A stretch of 64,000 nucleotides of DNA, from assembly GCA_004431415.1 (NCBI GenBank), contig QPMI01000181.1:26299-90298 (forward strand). Reading direction: 5' to 3'. Position numbers and translations under genes: made by a program. The stretch comes from Cyanophora paradoxa (taxonomy: Eukaryota; Glaucocystophyceae; Cyanophorales; Cyanophoraceae). This document shows positions 21,201 through 31,840 of this stretch, one piece after another. Positions within the stretch are counted from its first letter, which is position 1, and the number at the start of each line of letters is the position of its first letter. The notes beneath the pieces were generated by a model. That model worked only from the letters and a program-made list of their open reading frames with translations. It did not search any database and was not told the DNA's origin.

Positions 21201-21743
21201 CGCCGGGGCAGCTGATCTGCTGCCACTCCGGCTTCGGCCGGTGGTTCTTCTGGCAGTACTCGTTCAAAAACGTCTTGGGCGTCTTGCCTGCGCGCGGAGC
21301 GAGGGCCGAAGGCGTCAGGCGCGCGCGATCGCCGCAGGAAGCGTTCTCGGGTCCATCTGCGCACCCGTCCAGTCGCCGAACAGCGTTTTCTGCGAAGCGG
21401 ACGGTCGGATGGACGCGCTGCGGTCGCGCGCACGGCGGTCGCACCCGCTCATCGGGCTTTGGCGGCTCAGTTGGCGGCGGCGTGTCCTTGCCGCCCTTGC
21501 CGCCGGCCTTCTTGCCCTTCTCGGGCTCCGGCGGCGGAGCTGGCTCCTTACCCTTCTTGCCGCCCTTAGCGCTCGCCGGCCTCGCCTCAGCTGCGCGCTC
21601 GGTAGTGAGCGCCTGGCATGCGGTCGGCGGCGGCAGCGCGTCGCGATCCGCGCGCCTTCCTCGGGCTCTTTGCCTTTCTTCTTCGACGAGCTCGACGCGC
21701 TCGAGCTGGTCGCGTAACTCTCCGGGCCCTTCTTCGGGCCCAT
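9856..21743 (-). CDS. DHX29/DHX57-like DEAH-box RNA helicase, about 35 exons
   Basis: ATP-dependent 3'-5' RNA helicase of the DHX29/DHX57 branch, linked in animals to translation initiation on structured mRNAs. ATG at 21743 (MGPKKGPESYATSSSA), Lys-rich low-complexity part, then LFGDWTG..KTPKTFLNEYCQKNHRPKPEW (dsRBD-like, about 21.3 kb), Lys/Ala/Glu coiled segments, UBA-like LGFDKADADQAARAS and ALDWLMLNVPEHLLPKAF (19.8-19.57 kb), second UBA-like IRDLGWPQGYASWALQKARG, RWD domain (REEELVALESIFG, 19.05-18.8 kb), Ala-rich linker. Helicase core: GETGCGKST (16.45 kb), CTQPRRIS (16.22), DE/VHERS split by an intron (15.62/15.43), MSAT (15.27), IFLPGIQEIQ (14.4), QRRGRAGR (13.55); then HA2 (TPLGRHLASLPVDVRVGKM, 13.0) and OB-fold (VSPFALLLFGGPISV, 10.2). 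The stop is at 9856-9858. Introns use GT and several GC donors. The motifs are intact, so activity is expected. Confidence 0.9.
10725..10751. repeat. Poly-G run (27 G) in a helicase intron
   Basis: Uninterrupted G tract on the + strand, hence poly-C in the sense strand of the helicase transcript, near an acceptor. A similar 30-G tract lies at 15178-15207. Tract lengths are likely approximate because such runs are hard to sequence. Confidence 0.85.
12270..12965. repeat. Intron filled with copies of the adjoining exon end and splice donor
   Basis: Inside the helicase intron between the QCVDPILTI exon and the VGKMLLLASVF exon, the unit GGGCGGACTGGAAGACGGAG (plus GCGAGGAGG) recurs near 12,290, 12,400, 12,640, 12,785 and 12,935. 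It is separated by AAAGGATCTATCTATC microsatellite blocks. The 12,935 copy is the real exon end and donor. The intron has grown by duplication of its own 5' splice site region. Confidence 0.75.
15178..15207. repeat. Poly-G run (30 G) in a helicase intron
   Basis: Uninterrupted G tract on the + strand, poly-C in the sense strand, in the intron between the MSAT-motif exon and the next exon (PAVDIPGFTHPVKEY). Confidence 0.85.
18040..18320. repeat. AGCTTTAAAGAGCTTT-rich intronic repeat
   Basis: A roughly 280-base intron of the helicase gene is made of degenerate copies of GAGCTTTAAAGAGCTTTAGA and GAGGCCGCTTTAA(C/A)GAAC words. It is markedly more AT-rich than its surroundings. No exon is seen in it. 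Confidence 0.7.
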
Positions 21744-21888
21744 CGCGCGGCGCGCCTCCTCCGCCCTGACTACCGCCTCCGACGCCTCACCTCAATCGGC
21801 TGTGTCTCTCGCGCACGTCGGCTGCTCGCTGGCTTCGCGCTGCGTGGTCTTCTTTCCCGGGTACAGCGCTCGAGCCGGGTACAAGGCG
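21744..21888. promoter_or_regulatory. Divergent intergenic promoter region, helicase / orphan gene
   Basis: Only 145 bases separate the helicase ATG (21743, - strand) from the next ATG (21889, + strand). No TATA box is evident; the stretch is GC-rich. A shared bidirectional promoter is inferred from the spacing. Confidence 0.45.
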
Positions 21889-23711
21889 ATGGAGCCGAAG
21901 GACCACGGGGTCTACTACGGGCAGCTGATGCTGACCCCACGCTTCGGCCTCCCCGTGTTCGCCGTGGTCGTGGCGACGGAGGATCAGCGCCCGCCGAAGG
22001 AACCCATATTCGACAAGTTCGAGCCCGTACTCGACCAGCGGCTACCGTACGCCGACCTCGAAAAGCTGTGCCAGAAGGAACCGGTGCGCGCCGCGCTGCC
22101 GCCGCACATTCGCCCCTCGCATGACCGCTTTCGCGCACATGCGCAGTGGCTGTGTGCACTAGCGGTGGGTGGTGCGTGAGATCGGCGGCTCGCCAGGTCC
22201 CGAAGCCAGCCGCCCGCCGCGCCTAATGTCGGCGCGGTCCGCAGTGAGCGAGGACGCCCCGCCGTGGCAGCGGAAGCTATGGGAAACCCTCATCGACGAA
22301 GAGCTCATTCGCGTGTCGAAGGGATTCCGCGCCTCGGTCTCTAGCAGCGGCGGGGACCGGTACCTGTACTGTGCGCGCCTCGCCCGCGCCCTGGCCATGG
22401 CCGGCGCTGCGGCAGCGCCATTCCGACGCGGGCGGGCCCGAGCGCAGGCGTCCCGTGGCACGCGGCGAGCGGAGCGATGCAGGCGCTCAAGGGCAACGAG
22501 CGCGCAGCCGACTTCGATCTCTTCTGCGTTCTCGCCCCGGGCCCCGCCCCCGCCTCCTCTCCCCGCGGCGGCGGGCTCTCCCGCACAGGCAGCGCTAGCG
22601 CCCGCCCCGCAACCGTCGCCACGCTTTTGGCGGCCAAGAACGCCGCTTCCGCCCCGCCATCCTCCCCCGCCCCCGCCCCCGTCCAGGGCGCCTCCGCCTC
22701 CTCCTCGGCTCCATCCACCGCCCCGGCCGGCGCCGCGGCTTCCAAACCGGCCGAGGCCCCTTCTACGAAGTCCAGGAACCTGCCGGCTTCGATCAAGCCC
22801 AAGCAGCCGGCCCCGGCCGCCAAGCCCCCCGCCCCCTCCACCCCCACCCCCTCCGCCCCGCCCCCTCCGCCCCCGCCCCAACCCCGCCCACCGAACCTGC
22901 CCCTCCGCCCCGCCCCCGCCAAGGCACCCCTAACCCCTCCAATACGCCGTCGCCGTCAGCCTCCCCCCCGCCCTCCGCCGCCCCCAAGCCCTCCGGCCCC
23001 TCCTCTGCTCCTGTCGCCCCGCCCAAGCCCTCCGGCCCCTCGCCCCCCTCCGGCTTGGAGCCCGCACCCTCCCCCCTCACCGGCCCAGCAAAGACCGACA
23101 AGCCTTCCGCTGCCGGCTCCAAGCCGCGAATCGACCCGGCGGCCATCGGCGCCGCGGTGGCCGGCCCCGCGCCGCTCTCGAGGGCGCCAGGAGCGAAGTC
23201 GCTCCCGGCGGGCGGTACATCCAAGCCGGCTCCGCCTCCGGGCGGAATCTCCATACCCCGCACCTCCTCCGCCTCGTCCAGCACTTCCTCCCCCTCCCCC
23301 CGGGGGGAGCCCTCCTCGCCCCTCTCCGCCGACACCGACGGCCCCCGCATCCCCAACGACCGGCTCTCGGCTGCTCTTGGGGAGGCAAAGCGAGCGATCG
23401 AGAGCGGCGCGTACGCACACGCACCCTCGTCCGACTCCCGAGAATCTCCCCCAGTTACGCCCAGGGCCAATCCGGACCCGCCCGTGCCGGCGCCCGCCCA
23501 GCCCCCCGCCGCCCCCTCCGCCCCCGCCCCCGCCCCCGCCCAGGCCCCCCAGCGGCCCGCCTCTCGCCTCCTCCCCTCAGTTCGCCCCTCTGCTGCCTCT
23601 TCCTCCACCTCCGCCCCCACTTCCACCTCCGCCACTGCCCCCGCCTCTGCCCCCTCCACAGATTTGGGCGCCTCCGACGGACCCCCTGCAAAGAAGCCGC
23701 GGTCGAGTTAG
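21889..23711 (+). CDS. Pro/Ala/Ser-rich protein with a nuclear-localisation-type C-terminus, family unknown
   Basis: Not recognised. Exon 1 starts at ATG 21889 (MEPKDHGVYYGQLMLTPRFG) and encodes DQRLPYADLEKLCQKEP up to a GTGCGC donor near 22,083. Exon 2 (from about 22,165) encodes RWVVREIGG, PWQRKLWETLIDEELIRVSK and ends near 22,365. Exon 3 (from about 22,480) gives ALKGNERAADFDLFCVL and then a very long Pro/Ala/Ser-rich disordered tail. The tail changes frame once near 22,925 in a CCCC run, in the same sense as the viral gene breaks. It ends with DGPPAKKPRSS and a stop at 23709-23711, a likely nuclear localisation signal. The two globular exons have helices and a Trp-rich segment, compatible with a chromatin or RNA-related role, but nothing more can be said. 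Confidence 0.6.
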
Positions 23712-24442
23712 CCCCACCTGCAGCTGGCCCTTGCCGGCCGAAGCAGAACTCGGAACGAAACAAATTAAAGGGGCACAGTACGCTTGAGCGACAGATCATA
23801 ATCATACAGAGGGAACAAGTTAGCAAAGAGCTTCCACAGTTTCAATCCTACTCAATCGCAAGCGTTAGTTGCCGCAGTGGTATGAGTGCCAAAATCGGCC
23901 GGGCTATGGAGGCCCTTATACTACTTTGCAATTAAATGATTCTGGCAAATAATGATCCTGATACTACTTTATATGATTCGTATAGATTACAGCGAATAAT
24001 AAAGTACCACGAACTACTGCTTGCGTACGAATACTCATGATCAGCGACTAGGTATAGAACAGCGACTACAAGACAATCGATACCCATCGATAATAAATTT
24101 TCAAACCGTTGAAATACGTGCGTCCTGATTCTATATATCGCATCACTGACAAAATAGATCGTGACATCGCAGGCACTCGGGCCGGGAGGCGAAAATATTA
24201 ACGAGCTGCAAACCATAAGCTTTGCACTGCGGCAGGCTCAAGTCCCGAGTATCCGCAGGCACCTGAGTTCAAACTATCAAACCTTAAGGCTAGTGAGCGT
24301 ACAAAACATAAGCTATTACATTGCAAAATACGACTTTCTGAAGAAAATAACGAAAATGAAGTTGCACAACTATCACCCTTGCTATGATATGTTACACGAT
24401 AACTAATTGCCCAGCTCGAAGAAAGGAAGAGATCTCCTTGGA
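23712..24442. other. Convergent intergenic region, AT-richer, no gene seen
   Basis: This 731-base stretch between convergent gene ends drops to a much lower GC content (for example 23,930-24,420). It has no long reading frame with host-like codon use, no tRNA fold and no clear repeat. Confidence 0.6.
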
Positions 24443-27400
24443 TCAGACGGAATCCGGGTCGACAGGGCGGCGCTCACGGAATACGTTGATCTGTCCTATG
24501 GCCGCGCTGCGCCCCGCGTCCGCCCAGACGCCCGGGGCCGGGGCCGGCCTGGCCCCCGCCGCCGCTGGCGCGGGCGACGCGCCCCCGCGCCAGTCGCCGG
24601 CGGGTACGGGAGATCCCCCCATCGACCGCCTCCGGAGCTCGCGGCGGTACCCCTCAACGACGGGCGGCGCCCGCAGGTTGTCGATGGGGGGCGGGGAGGA
24701 GGACCGTTCCCCTTCGTTCGCAGCTCCGGAGGCGCTGCTGGGGGGCGGGCCGGCGACCATCGAAGGGTCGTAGTGTATCGTGTTGGACATCACGATTGGC
24801 GTCGCGGACGCGTGGAGAAGCAGCTGCGGCGAGTAGCATAAGAGAAGTCTATGCTGGGAGGGGGAGGGTGATAAAGCGGAGAGGGGTACCGGGCCGTGGA
24901 TGTCGTTCGCCTCGAGAAGGCCCTTCGAGCCCGCGGCGAACTCCACCGCCGGGATTAGATCCCGCGCGGGCGTCTGATCCTCGGCGGGTTGCGGTCCGCG
25001 GGGGGTACGCCACGAGGCGCCGCCGACGCCGCCCGGCGCGCCGCCGCCGGCGGTCCGGAGGCGGTTCCCCCGGGCCGCGATGTCGCCCCCGTCCCCCACA
25101 AGAAGGGCGGACCCCCCGACAGAACACAGGCTGTTGCCCTACCCCCCGCGAAGAATCAGCGGAGCGAGCGAGCGGGGAACGAAAAAGGGGAAGCTCACGT
25201 CGATCTCCACCCTCGACTCCGCGATGCGTACCCCCCTCCGGCACTGGTCGACGATGGAATTCTGCGGCAGGCGAAGAGTTGGGGAGGGCACGACATGGGA
25301 GGGGGGTACGGCTCACCTGCAGCGAGCCGGAGGAACGTTCCTCGAAAAAGACGGCGTCCCCCGAAATGAACCGAAACTCGCACTCCCTCGCCGCCGCCTC
25401 CGCGCCGCGCTGCGTGGGGTACGTCGTTCAGAAGAAACCCGACGGCGTACCCCGCCCGCCCAACTGAAAACCGTACCCGGGCGCCCACGCCGGCGGACGA
25501 GTTGGACACAGAGCACTTGTGAGCGGCCAGCGAGGCGCCGGGGCCCTGGAGGGGGGTACGGCCCGCTCAGGGCGCGCCCCAGGCAGGCAGGGCTTGATCG
25601 GGGCGGGGCGGGGCGGGCCGGCGCGCCTGGGACAGCATGGAAGCGGCGCCCCGGACGTTGAAGAGTGTGCAGCCGCGCAGCTCGGTACGGCCCTTGTCCG
25701 AAGCGAGGGATCCCACCCTGCCGCCCGGGCGTTGGACGGGGGCGGGCGGGCGAGCGGGCGGGGCGGAGGAGAGGCGGGGTACTGCAATGCGCACTCGCAG
25801 TCGTGGATCGTGCAGGCCTTGAGGGTGGTCGTACCCCTGTGCGCCGCCAGGGCGCCGACCTGGGGGGAAGGAAGCGGTTGGCAGGGGAGTACGCGAAGAG
25901 GGCGGCGGGGGAGGGGGGTACAGGGCGCACCCGCAGATCGCAGAAGTCGGTGCGCTCGAGGGTCGCGCTGGCGCCCTGCGGGGAGGATCAGCGGGGGGTA
26001 CAGCGGCGGACATTCAGGGGGGTACAGGCACGCACGGCGTTGCAGACGACGCCCCAGCCTGAGGGGCTACCGCCGCTTTCGGCGCAGCGGAGGCGGCAGG
26101 CGGTGAGGGAGGCGTTCGTCCCGGGCCCGTCGAGCTGCGCGCGGGGGGGGTACCGATAAGCTCGAAGGTACCGGGGGTACTGCAGCCGTGCGCACCAGGA
26201 TGCAGCACGAGTCGGGCTGACACGCGATCTGCGGGGGCACGGGCTCAGCAAAGGAGGGGGGGAAGGATGTCGCGGGGGGTACAGCGGGCCTCGACATCGG
26301 TGAGCTTGAGGGCTCCGTTGACGACGTGGAGGGCCCCCGTCTGCCAGGGGTACGTCGCTTCCGCGGGAGGCTCCGGGGTAGAGGAGCCGGAGCCCGGGGC
26401 GGATCCGGAGGGCACGACCAGGGGCGGGAGGCCGCCGGGGGTACCGGAATCGGCGTCGGCGACGTTGATGGATGGCAGACGACCGAGGGACTGGAAGACG
26501 GGGGAGGGGCGGGGGAGCAGGCGGCCGGGGAGGGAGGTGAAGACGGAGGGCTCGGGGGGCGCCAGTGGGGGCTCGGTGCTGGGGGCGCGGGGGGGTAGGC
26601 TGCCGAAGGACGCGATGGCGAGCGAGGAGCGGCGGGAGCCGGGGGCCGAGGACGTGGAAACGGAGGATCGCCCGGACAGGCGGGGTACGTCGAGGGAAGA
26701 AGTGGGGGAGCCGGAGAGTACCCCCCCCGGGAGCACAGACATGGACCGGGGCCGTCCGAGGGGCGGCCGGGCCCGGGGCGCCGCGGCGGCCGCCGGCGCG
26801 TCCAGCTCGGGGGTACACTGCTCGACCTCCGCGTGCTCGGAGCCCTCGGGGGGTACCGCCCGCAGCGTCAGGTTCTGAAAACTGCGGCGGAAGGGAGATT
26901 GAGGGGGAGGAGAGGGAGCCCCCAGGGGTACAACCGTACGGAAAAGCGCGCACGTCACGGTGGGGGCATCGATGCGGAGGGCGCGGGGCCCCGAGAACTC
27001 AATCGTGACGTCACCGCTGGCTTCGCCCATGCCGGCCACCGTGCAGCTCCGCATCAGCGTACCCGCCTCCTCGCGGTAGGTCCCCGGCGCGAGGTAGACC
27101 GTGCCTCCTGCGCGGCGCGGCGCGGCCGGCCGGCCGAGAGTCAGCGCTCTGACTCGACCTCCGGGCGGATCAAATCTTGCGAGGCGCGTGCGCTCTAGAT
27201 CTCGCCTTGGTTGACCGCGGCGAGCCCATCGCCGAGGGTACGGAAGTAGTTCGGACCAGAAGCGTCCTCGCGCAGCGTGACGAAGACTGGCGCGCGGATC
27301 GGAGGCGGTGACAGGTCAGAACGCGATGGGCGAATTCGAACACGCGTGCGGCGAAGGGCGCGGGGCACCATTAAGCAGCGCCCGGCGCGACGGGCGGCGC

Positions 27401-27749
27401 GGGCTCTGTGAGTTCACTTCAGTTCGAGGCGCGGTTCGCGACGGCGGGCCAGGCCTCACCGCGGCTGCCAACACCTGGGCTTCCTGCGCCTTCGAACTGA
27501 AGGCGCTGAGAGAGGAGAAGGACACCGGCGCCTCCTGCGCCTTCGAACTGAACGAAGATTCCTGCCGTGGCTGCGCCGCACGTGCGCAACTGTTAGCCCA
27601 GAGCCCTGGACTCGGGAACACTCGCTCCGATCCTGCGGCAATTGCAATGGCGCAGGGAGGGCCGCCCGGGCCGGGGCGCGCACCAACGGCGAGCGTGTCG
27701 GCTTGCTCGCGCCCCCTCGGAGACCGTTCCAGAATGCCTCGTCGCTCAT
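24443..27749 (-). CDS. Right-handed parallel beta-helix (pectin-lyase-like fold) protein
   Basis: Beta-helix protein of unknown substrate. Probable ATG at 27749 (MSDEAFWNGLRGGASKPTRS) with a GTGCGC donor. Then the classic opening VFVTLREDASGPNYFRTLGD (27.3 kb) and GGTVYLAPGTYREEAGTLMR (27.1 kb), followed by helix rungs VTIEFSGPRALRIDAPTVTC, ALHVVNGALKLTDVEARC (26.3), CTIHDCECALQ (25.8), CTLFNVRGAASML (25.65), CRIPSSTVDQCRRGVRIAES (25.25) and LIPAVEFAAGSKGLLEANDI (24.95). A Ser/Pro-rich stretch of about 150 residues (26.4-26.8 kb) interrupts the rungs. The C-terminus is Pro/Ala-rich and stops at 24443-24445. No signal peptide is evident, so an intracellular FBXO11-like binding role is as likely as carbohydrate cleavage. 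Donors are often GTACCCC. Confidence 0.7.
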
Positions 27750-28898
27750 GGTGCCTGCTGCGCTCTAATCGCGGCCGGGCGGGCGGTCACAGGATCCGGA
27801 TCCGGAAATCGATCGCTGCCGCGGCCGCTCGGGGGCCTCGGGAATGGGTTCAAAGGCTCTCCGCGCACCCCACTAATGGCGAACAACGTCGGGCGAGCAC
27901 CGGGGCACGAGGCCGCAGGGAAGACAGCCGAGAGCCCGCTTAAGGAACTAAGCTTGAGCTGCCAGCGCTTTCCACAGCCTCCCAGGCCTTGACTACCGCG
28001 GTAGGCCGGCTGCAGAGTGCAGCGGCAACTTTGTGCCGCTTCTTGCTGCCGCAATGCGTTGCCTGCAGACTGCAGCTTGAGCCGCGAAGCCTCCGGGCAC
28101 GGGGGTACCCGGTGACCGATCCGAGCGTCGTCTGAATGATTGGACAGCGAGTTGATAAAAAAAGGCTCAACTTGAAGGCCTCTCTCCGGAGTCCGCCGCA
28201 GAGCGGCAGAGCCGCAGAGGCCCGCATGCGCAGTCCGCCCAACCGCGACGTTACCGCAGCGCTAGCCGTGTGGCCCGTGTTCGATCGCGATCCCGACGCG
28301 CGCCGCGGCCGCCGCGGGCGCGCACGCGGCGCCGGCGGCTCAAATATTAATCAACCCTAGATTTAGATTCTGGAGTCTAGACCAACTGCAAGCCTTTGAA
28401 GGCTAGCCTAGTACTAGTAGACGTCGCGCGGCCTCGCGCCCGTCGCCACCACTCAGCGGCTCAGCTTCAAGTCAGCGAAGCATTCCTTTCGCAGACTTCA
28501 AATTCGCCCGGCCTTGATGAGTCCCTTGACTCTCGCCAGTGTCGCCACGTGCACCCCTGTCTTTTCAGGTTTCAGCGCGAGCTCGATCGCGAGCACGTGC
28601 GTTCGAGTTTGGGCTTTCAGATTTCTCGAGTTGCACTTTGTCCTGCTAAACTCTACTATAATCCGAGAGGCTTGAAGCTAGGACCTAGGATCCCGGCCCG
28701 GAGCCCTGGGTTCGAATTTGATTCTCTCGATCGCGAGGCTTGCGCATGCGCTCGCGGCCCGCGCGCTCGAGCTCGGTGGGCCCGCGCGCGCGCGGAGGAC
28801 CTGATGGGCAGATAGATTCCCGGGCCCATGCTTGAGCTTCAGAAGGCTCCTTTGCCGACGGCCGCGGCCGCGCGCACGCAGCGTCACGCAGCTCATGA
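27750..28898. other. Intergenic region between two same-strand genes
   Basis: About 1.15 kb upstream of the beta-helix gene and downstream of the NSUN6-like stop. It is GC-rich with scattered ATTAA words, and no convincing exons are recognised. Part may be 5' UTR or an unrecognised first exon. Just inside the beta-helix gene, at 27,410-27,560, there are three copies of a CCTTCGAACTGA-type word, probably within an intron. Confidence 0.45.
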
Positions 28899-31764
28899 TC
28901 AGGGCGGGGCGCAGGGCCCCGTCTTGGTGAAGCGGGCGAGAAAGAAGCCCGGCAGGTCGCTCCCGGACTGCGAACGAAGGGCGAAGGGGAAAAAGTCAGG
29001 CGGGGAAAAGGCGAGCGAGGGGAGAGGGGGGAGGGCGCGCCCCGTCCGACGGGTCGAACCGCTGCACCAGGCGCGCCTCCTCCTCGCTCAGGCCGGCGTT
29101 GGGGAGGGCCTGATCGCCGACTCAGAGAGACTTGACGAGGAGATTGGAGCCTAAGTAAGCAACAAGTAGCGGACCGGGCCCCCCACGCGGGGCTCCGCGG
29201 GTTCGAGTCGCAGCGGGAACGTATCCAGCGCGTGCCGGACCTGCCTCGCGATCGGTTTGTCAGTGGTTTGGCCGCGGCGAGCGAGAATCTCGGAGATCCA
29301 CGATCGCGATCGCGGACCATCATCTCGTTCTCGAGGGGGCTGATCGTGCACGTCGAGAAGACGAGCGTACCCCCGACCTTCAGCACCCGAACCTGCACGC
29401 GGGGTGCGGGCATCGGACGGGGGAAGGAGCCGCAACCCCGGGCGATATCGATGGGGTGGCGCCGGAGCCGCTCGTCCAGCCCGCTCGCGGTCGAGCTGGC
29501 GTCCGGCCGATGTCTAGCCCTCGTCAAGCGCAGTCTAGCTAGCCTCGTCGAGCCCAGTCTAGCCTCGGGCGGGGCGGGGCGGGCGCACGGCGGCCCAGAG
29601 GAGGGCGCGCTGGTACTCCGCGTGCTTGCGCAGCTCCGCGGGGGTGATGTCCTCGTCCAGCTTCGGCCGCAGGCCTGCGAAGGAGGAGGAGGAGGGTACG
29701 CTTCAGCGGGGCTTGGCTGCAGGCCCGGGCTGCGGGTCTAGGCTGCGGGCTGGGCCTGGGCCTAGGACCGTCCAGGTCAAGGGCGAGTTCATCCTAAAGC
29801 GGGCCTTGGCCAAATCCACGAGGGCCGCTGGAACGCGTCCAGAAGCCGCGAGGGGGCCCGGAAGGGGAGGAAGGGGAGGGGGGGGAGGCGAGTTGAGCTT
29901 GAGGTTTCTTGTGCCAGATAGCTGGCTTAGAGAGAGGGCGCGGGCGGGGGCGGGGCGGGGGCGGCCATCGGCCGCGCGCATGCGCACCGAGGGCGGAGCA
30001 GGGGGGGTCGAGGAGGACGCGGTCGAACCACTCGTCCGGGAAGCCGGTCCTCCCGTAGTCGTGCCCCTCCGCCTGGGGGGTACCCTCGCTCGGCTTGAGC
30101 GGCGCGGCAGCGAAGGCGGAGGCTCTAGGGCTCTAGATTCGGGCGCTGCCCGGGGCGCCCCGCCCCCCCCGCACCTCGGGTCCCTCCCTCGGCAGAGCCG
30201 CCTCCTCCGCCGGCGTCCGCTGCGGCGCGAGGGGAGGATAAGGGGGGGGAAGATCCGGGGGGGTACGCGTACCTTGCGGGATGCCTTCGTGGCGTCCAAC
30301 CGGAGGGCGCGGATGCACTTGATCCCGAGGGAGGCCGCCGTACCCGCGATCACGTCCGCCTTGGGGGGTACGTTGGCGGATTTTTTTTGAATGGGGGCAT
30401 TCGTCGGGGTACAGGCCACCTTGGATTTCGTTCGGTCGAGTGCGTAGACGACGCCCTTGTCCCCCATCAGCTGCGCGATGTGCGTCGTCTTGCCTGACAG
30501 GGGGGGTACGCGGATTCAGTTTGCTGTGGAGTGCGAAGGGCGGCCGGTCGGGGGGAGGTGGGGGGTTACCGCCGGGGGCCGCGCATGCGTCCAGAATCCT
30601 CTCTCCGGGCTGAGGCTGATGGGCCGGGGAGGGGAAAGCGAGCGTGAGAGGAGGGGGGTAGAGAGAAACAAGCGATGCGGGGTACAGGTGCGGACATTCA
30701 GGACGTGGGCGACGACGGCGGAAGGCAGGTTCTGCAGGTACATTAGGCCCTCCAGTACCCCGTTCATTCCTGCCGGCGGGGTACATGAAAGCGTTAGCTC
30801 GAAGGGTACGGGAGGGGTACGTGTACTGAGTTACTGTACCGGGCGCGTTGTGGACGCGCTCCGTGAATCGGACGGCGCAGCCGCTCGTAGCACGGAAGAT
30901 TTCAGAGCGGGACTGGGGTACGGGATTGCGTCGGGGAAGGGGGCGCGAGATTCTTCGCGGACGGGACGGGGGGTACCATCTCCGCGATCCCGTTGCCGAG
31001 GAAGATGTCGCCGTACCCCCTGTCGACGATGGCCCCCCGCAGCGATCGCATCTTCACGTCGACGCAGACGGATACCGTGTCTCCGGCGCTGACTGCGGGG
31101 GCGGGTTGGGGCGTGCGGGCGCAGAGCTAGGGCCGGGCCGCACTGTTCCGTTCGGCCGCGAGGACGCCGGGGGCGTACAGTTCCGCCCCGCGCATGAGCG
31201 CCTCTCCGGTCTTGCGAGTGACGACCACCTCTGCGGCCGCGGGCGCTCAGCCCGTCGCGAGCAAGCTGCGGCGGCGGGGCGCGCGGCCGGCAGATCGAAC
31301 CCGGGTAGGACCGCGAGGGGCGCTGCGAGGAGCCGGACGGGATGACGATCATGTCGCTCAGGACGGGGTGCGGCTGCGCTCGGAACTGCGGCCGCGCGTG
31401 GGTCGCTGGTTAGGCTGAGCGCGATCGGCGGGTCCGGTGTGCGGGGCCCTAGCGCTAGCCGCGGGTTGCGCGCGGCGGTCTAGTTGCACGCGTCGCGCTC
31501 GGCATGTCGCACCTCGGTCGCCGCGAGGTGCTCGTTGAGGCGCGCGATGAGCTCCTCCCGCGTGGTTCGCAGTGTGTTCGTGCGGATCGTGGTGTGCGCC
31601 GGCGGCACCGCCAGCATCTTCAGCAGCCGCTCGAGGCGCTCCTCGCTGTAGTACTGCAGGAAGAACGCCCGAACCTCGGGGTGAAGCTCTAGGGCCGTCC
31701 CCGCCGGTCCCGAGGCAACTGCCGCCTGTTCCGCGGTCGACGTGCTGTCCCCGGCGCCCTGCAT
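28899..31764 (-). CDS. NSUN6-like RNA cytosine-5 methyltransferase with PUA domain
   Basis: SAM-dependent m5C methyltransferase of the NSUN/RsmB family; NSUN6 modifies tRNA acceptor stems and some mRNAs. ATG at 31764. Exon 1 has EERLERLLKMLAVPPAHTTI (NSUN6-type N-terminus); the next exon has HPVLSDMIVIPSGSSQR; then the PUA domain VVVTRKTGEALMRGAELYAP and GAIVDRGYGDIFLGNGIAEM; then VRFTERVHNAP, YLQNLPSAVVAHVLNV, the SAM loop LDACAAPGG/KTTHIAQLMGDKG (split by an intron near 30.5 kb), DPPCSALG (catalytic-region PPC, 30.0 kb), AELRKHAEYQRALLWAAV, GGTLVFSTCTISPLENEMMV (catalytic TC motif, 29.35 kb), and GFFLARFTKTGPCAPP before the stop at 28899-28901. Both cysteine motifs are intact, so activity is expected. 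Transcribed divergently from the PTGES2-like gene. Confidence 0.88.
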
Positions 31765-31840
31765 CGCTCGGCTGGCGAGTTCGGGGGCTGCGCCGATTTG
31801 GCGCCGTACCCCCAGTTCAGCACAGGTGCCACAGGATAGG
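31765..31840. promoter_or_regulatory. 76-bp bidirectional promoter region, NSUN6-like / PTGES2-like
   Basis: Two well-supported ATGs face away from each other across 76 bases (31764 minus, 31841 plus). The interval contains GGATAGG and CAGGTGCCACAGG but no TATA box. The 5' UTRs must be very short or overlap. Confidence 0.55.

Noticed and set aside
22159-23659. Long antisense Gly/Arg-rich reading frames on the minus strand
   Set aside because: They mirror the Pro/Ala-rich tail of the plus-strand gene; in GC-rich DNA stop codons are rare on all strands.
29190-29230. tRNA-like B box (GGTTCGAGTC)
   Set aside because: It lies within an NSUN6-like coding exon and no cloverleaf can be drawn around it.
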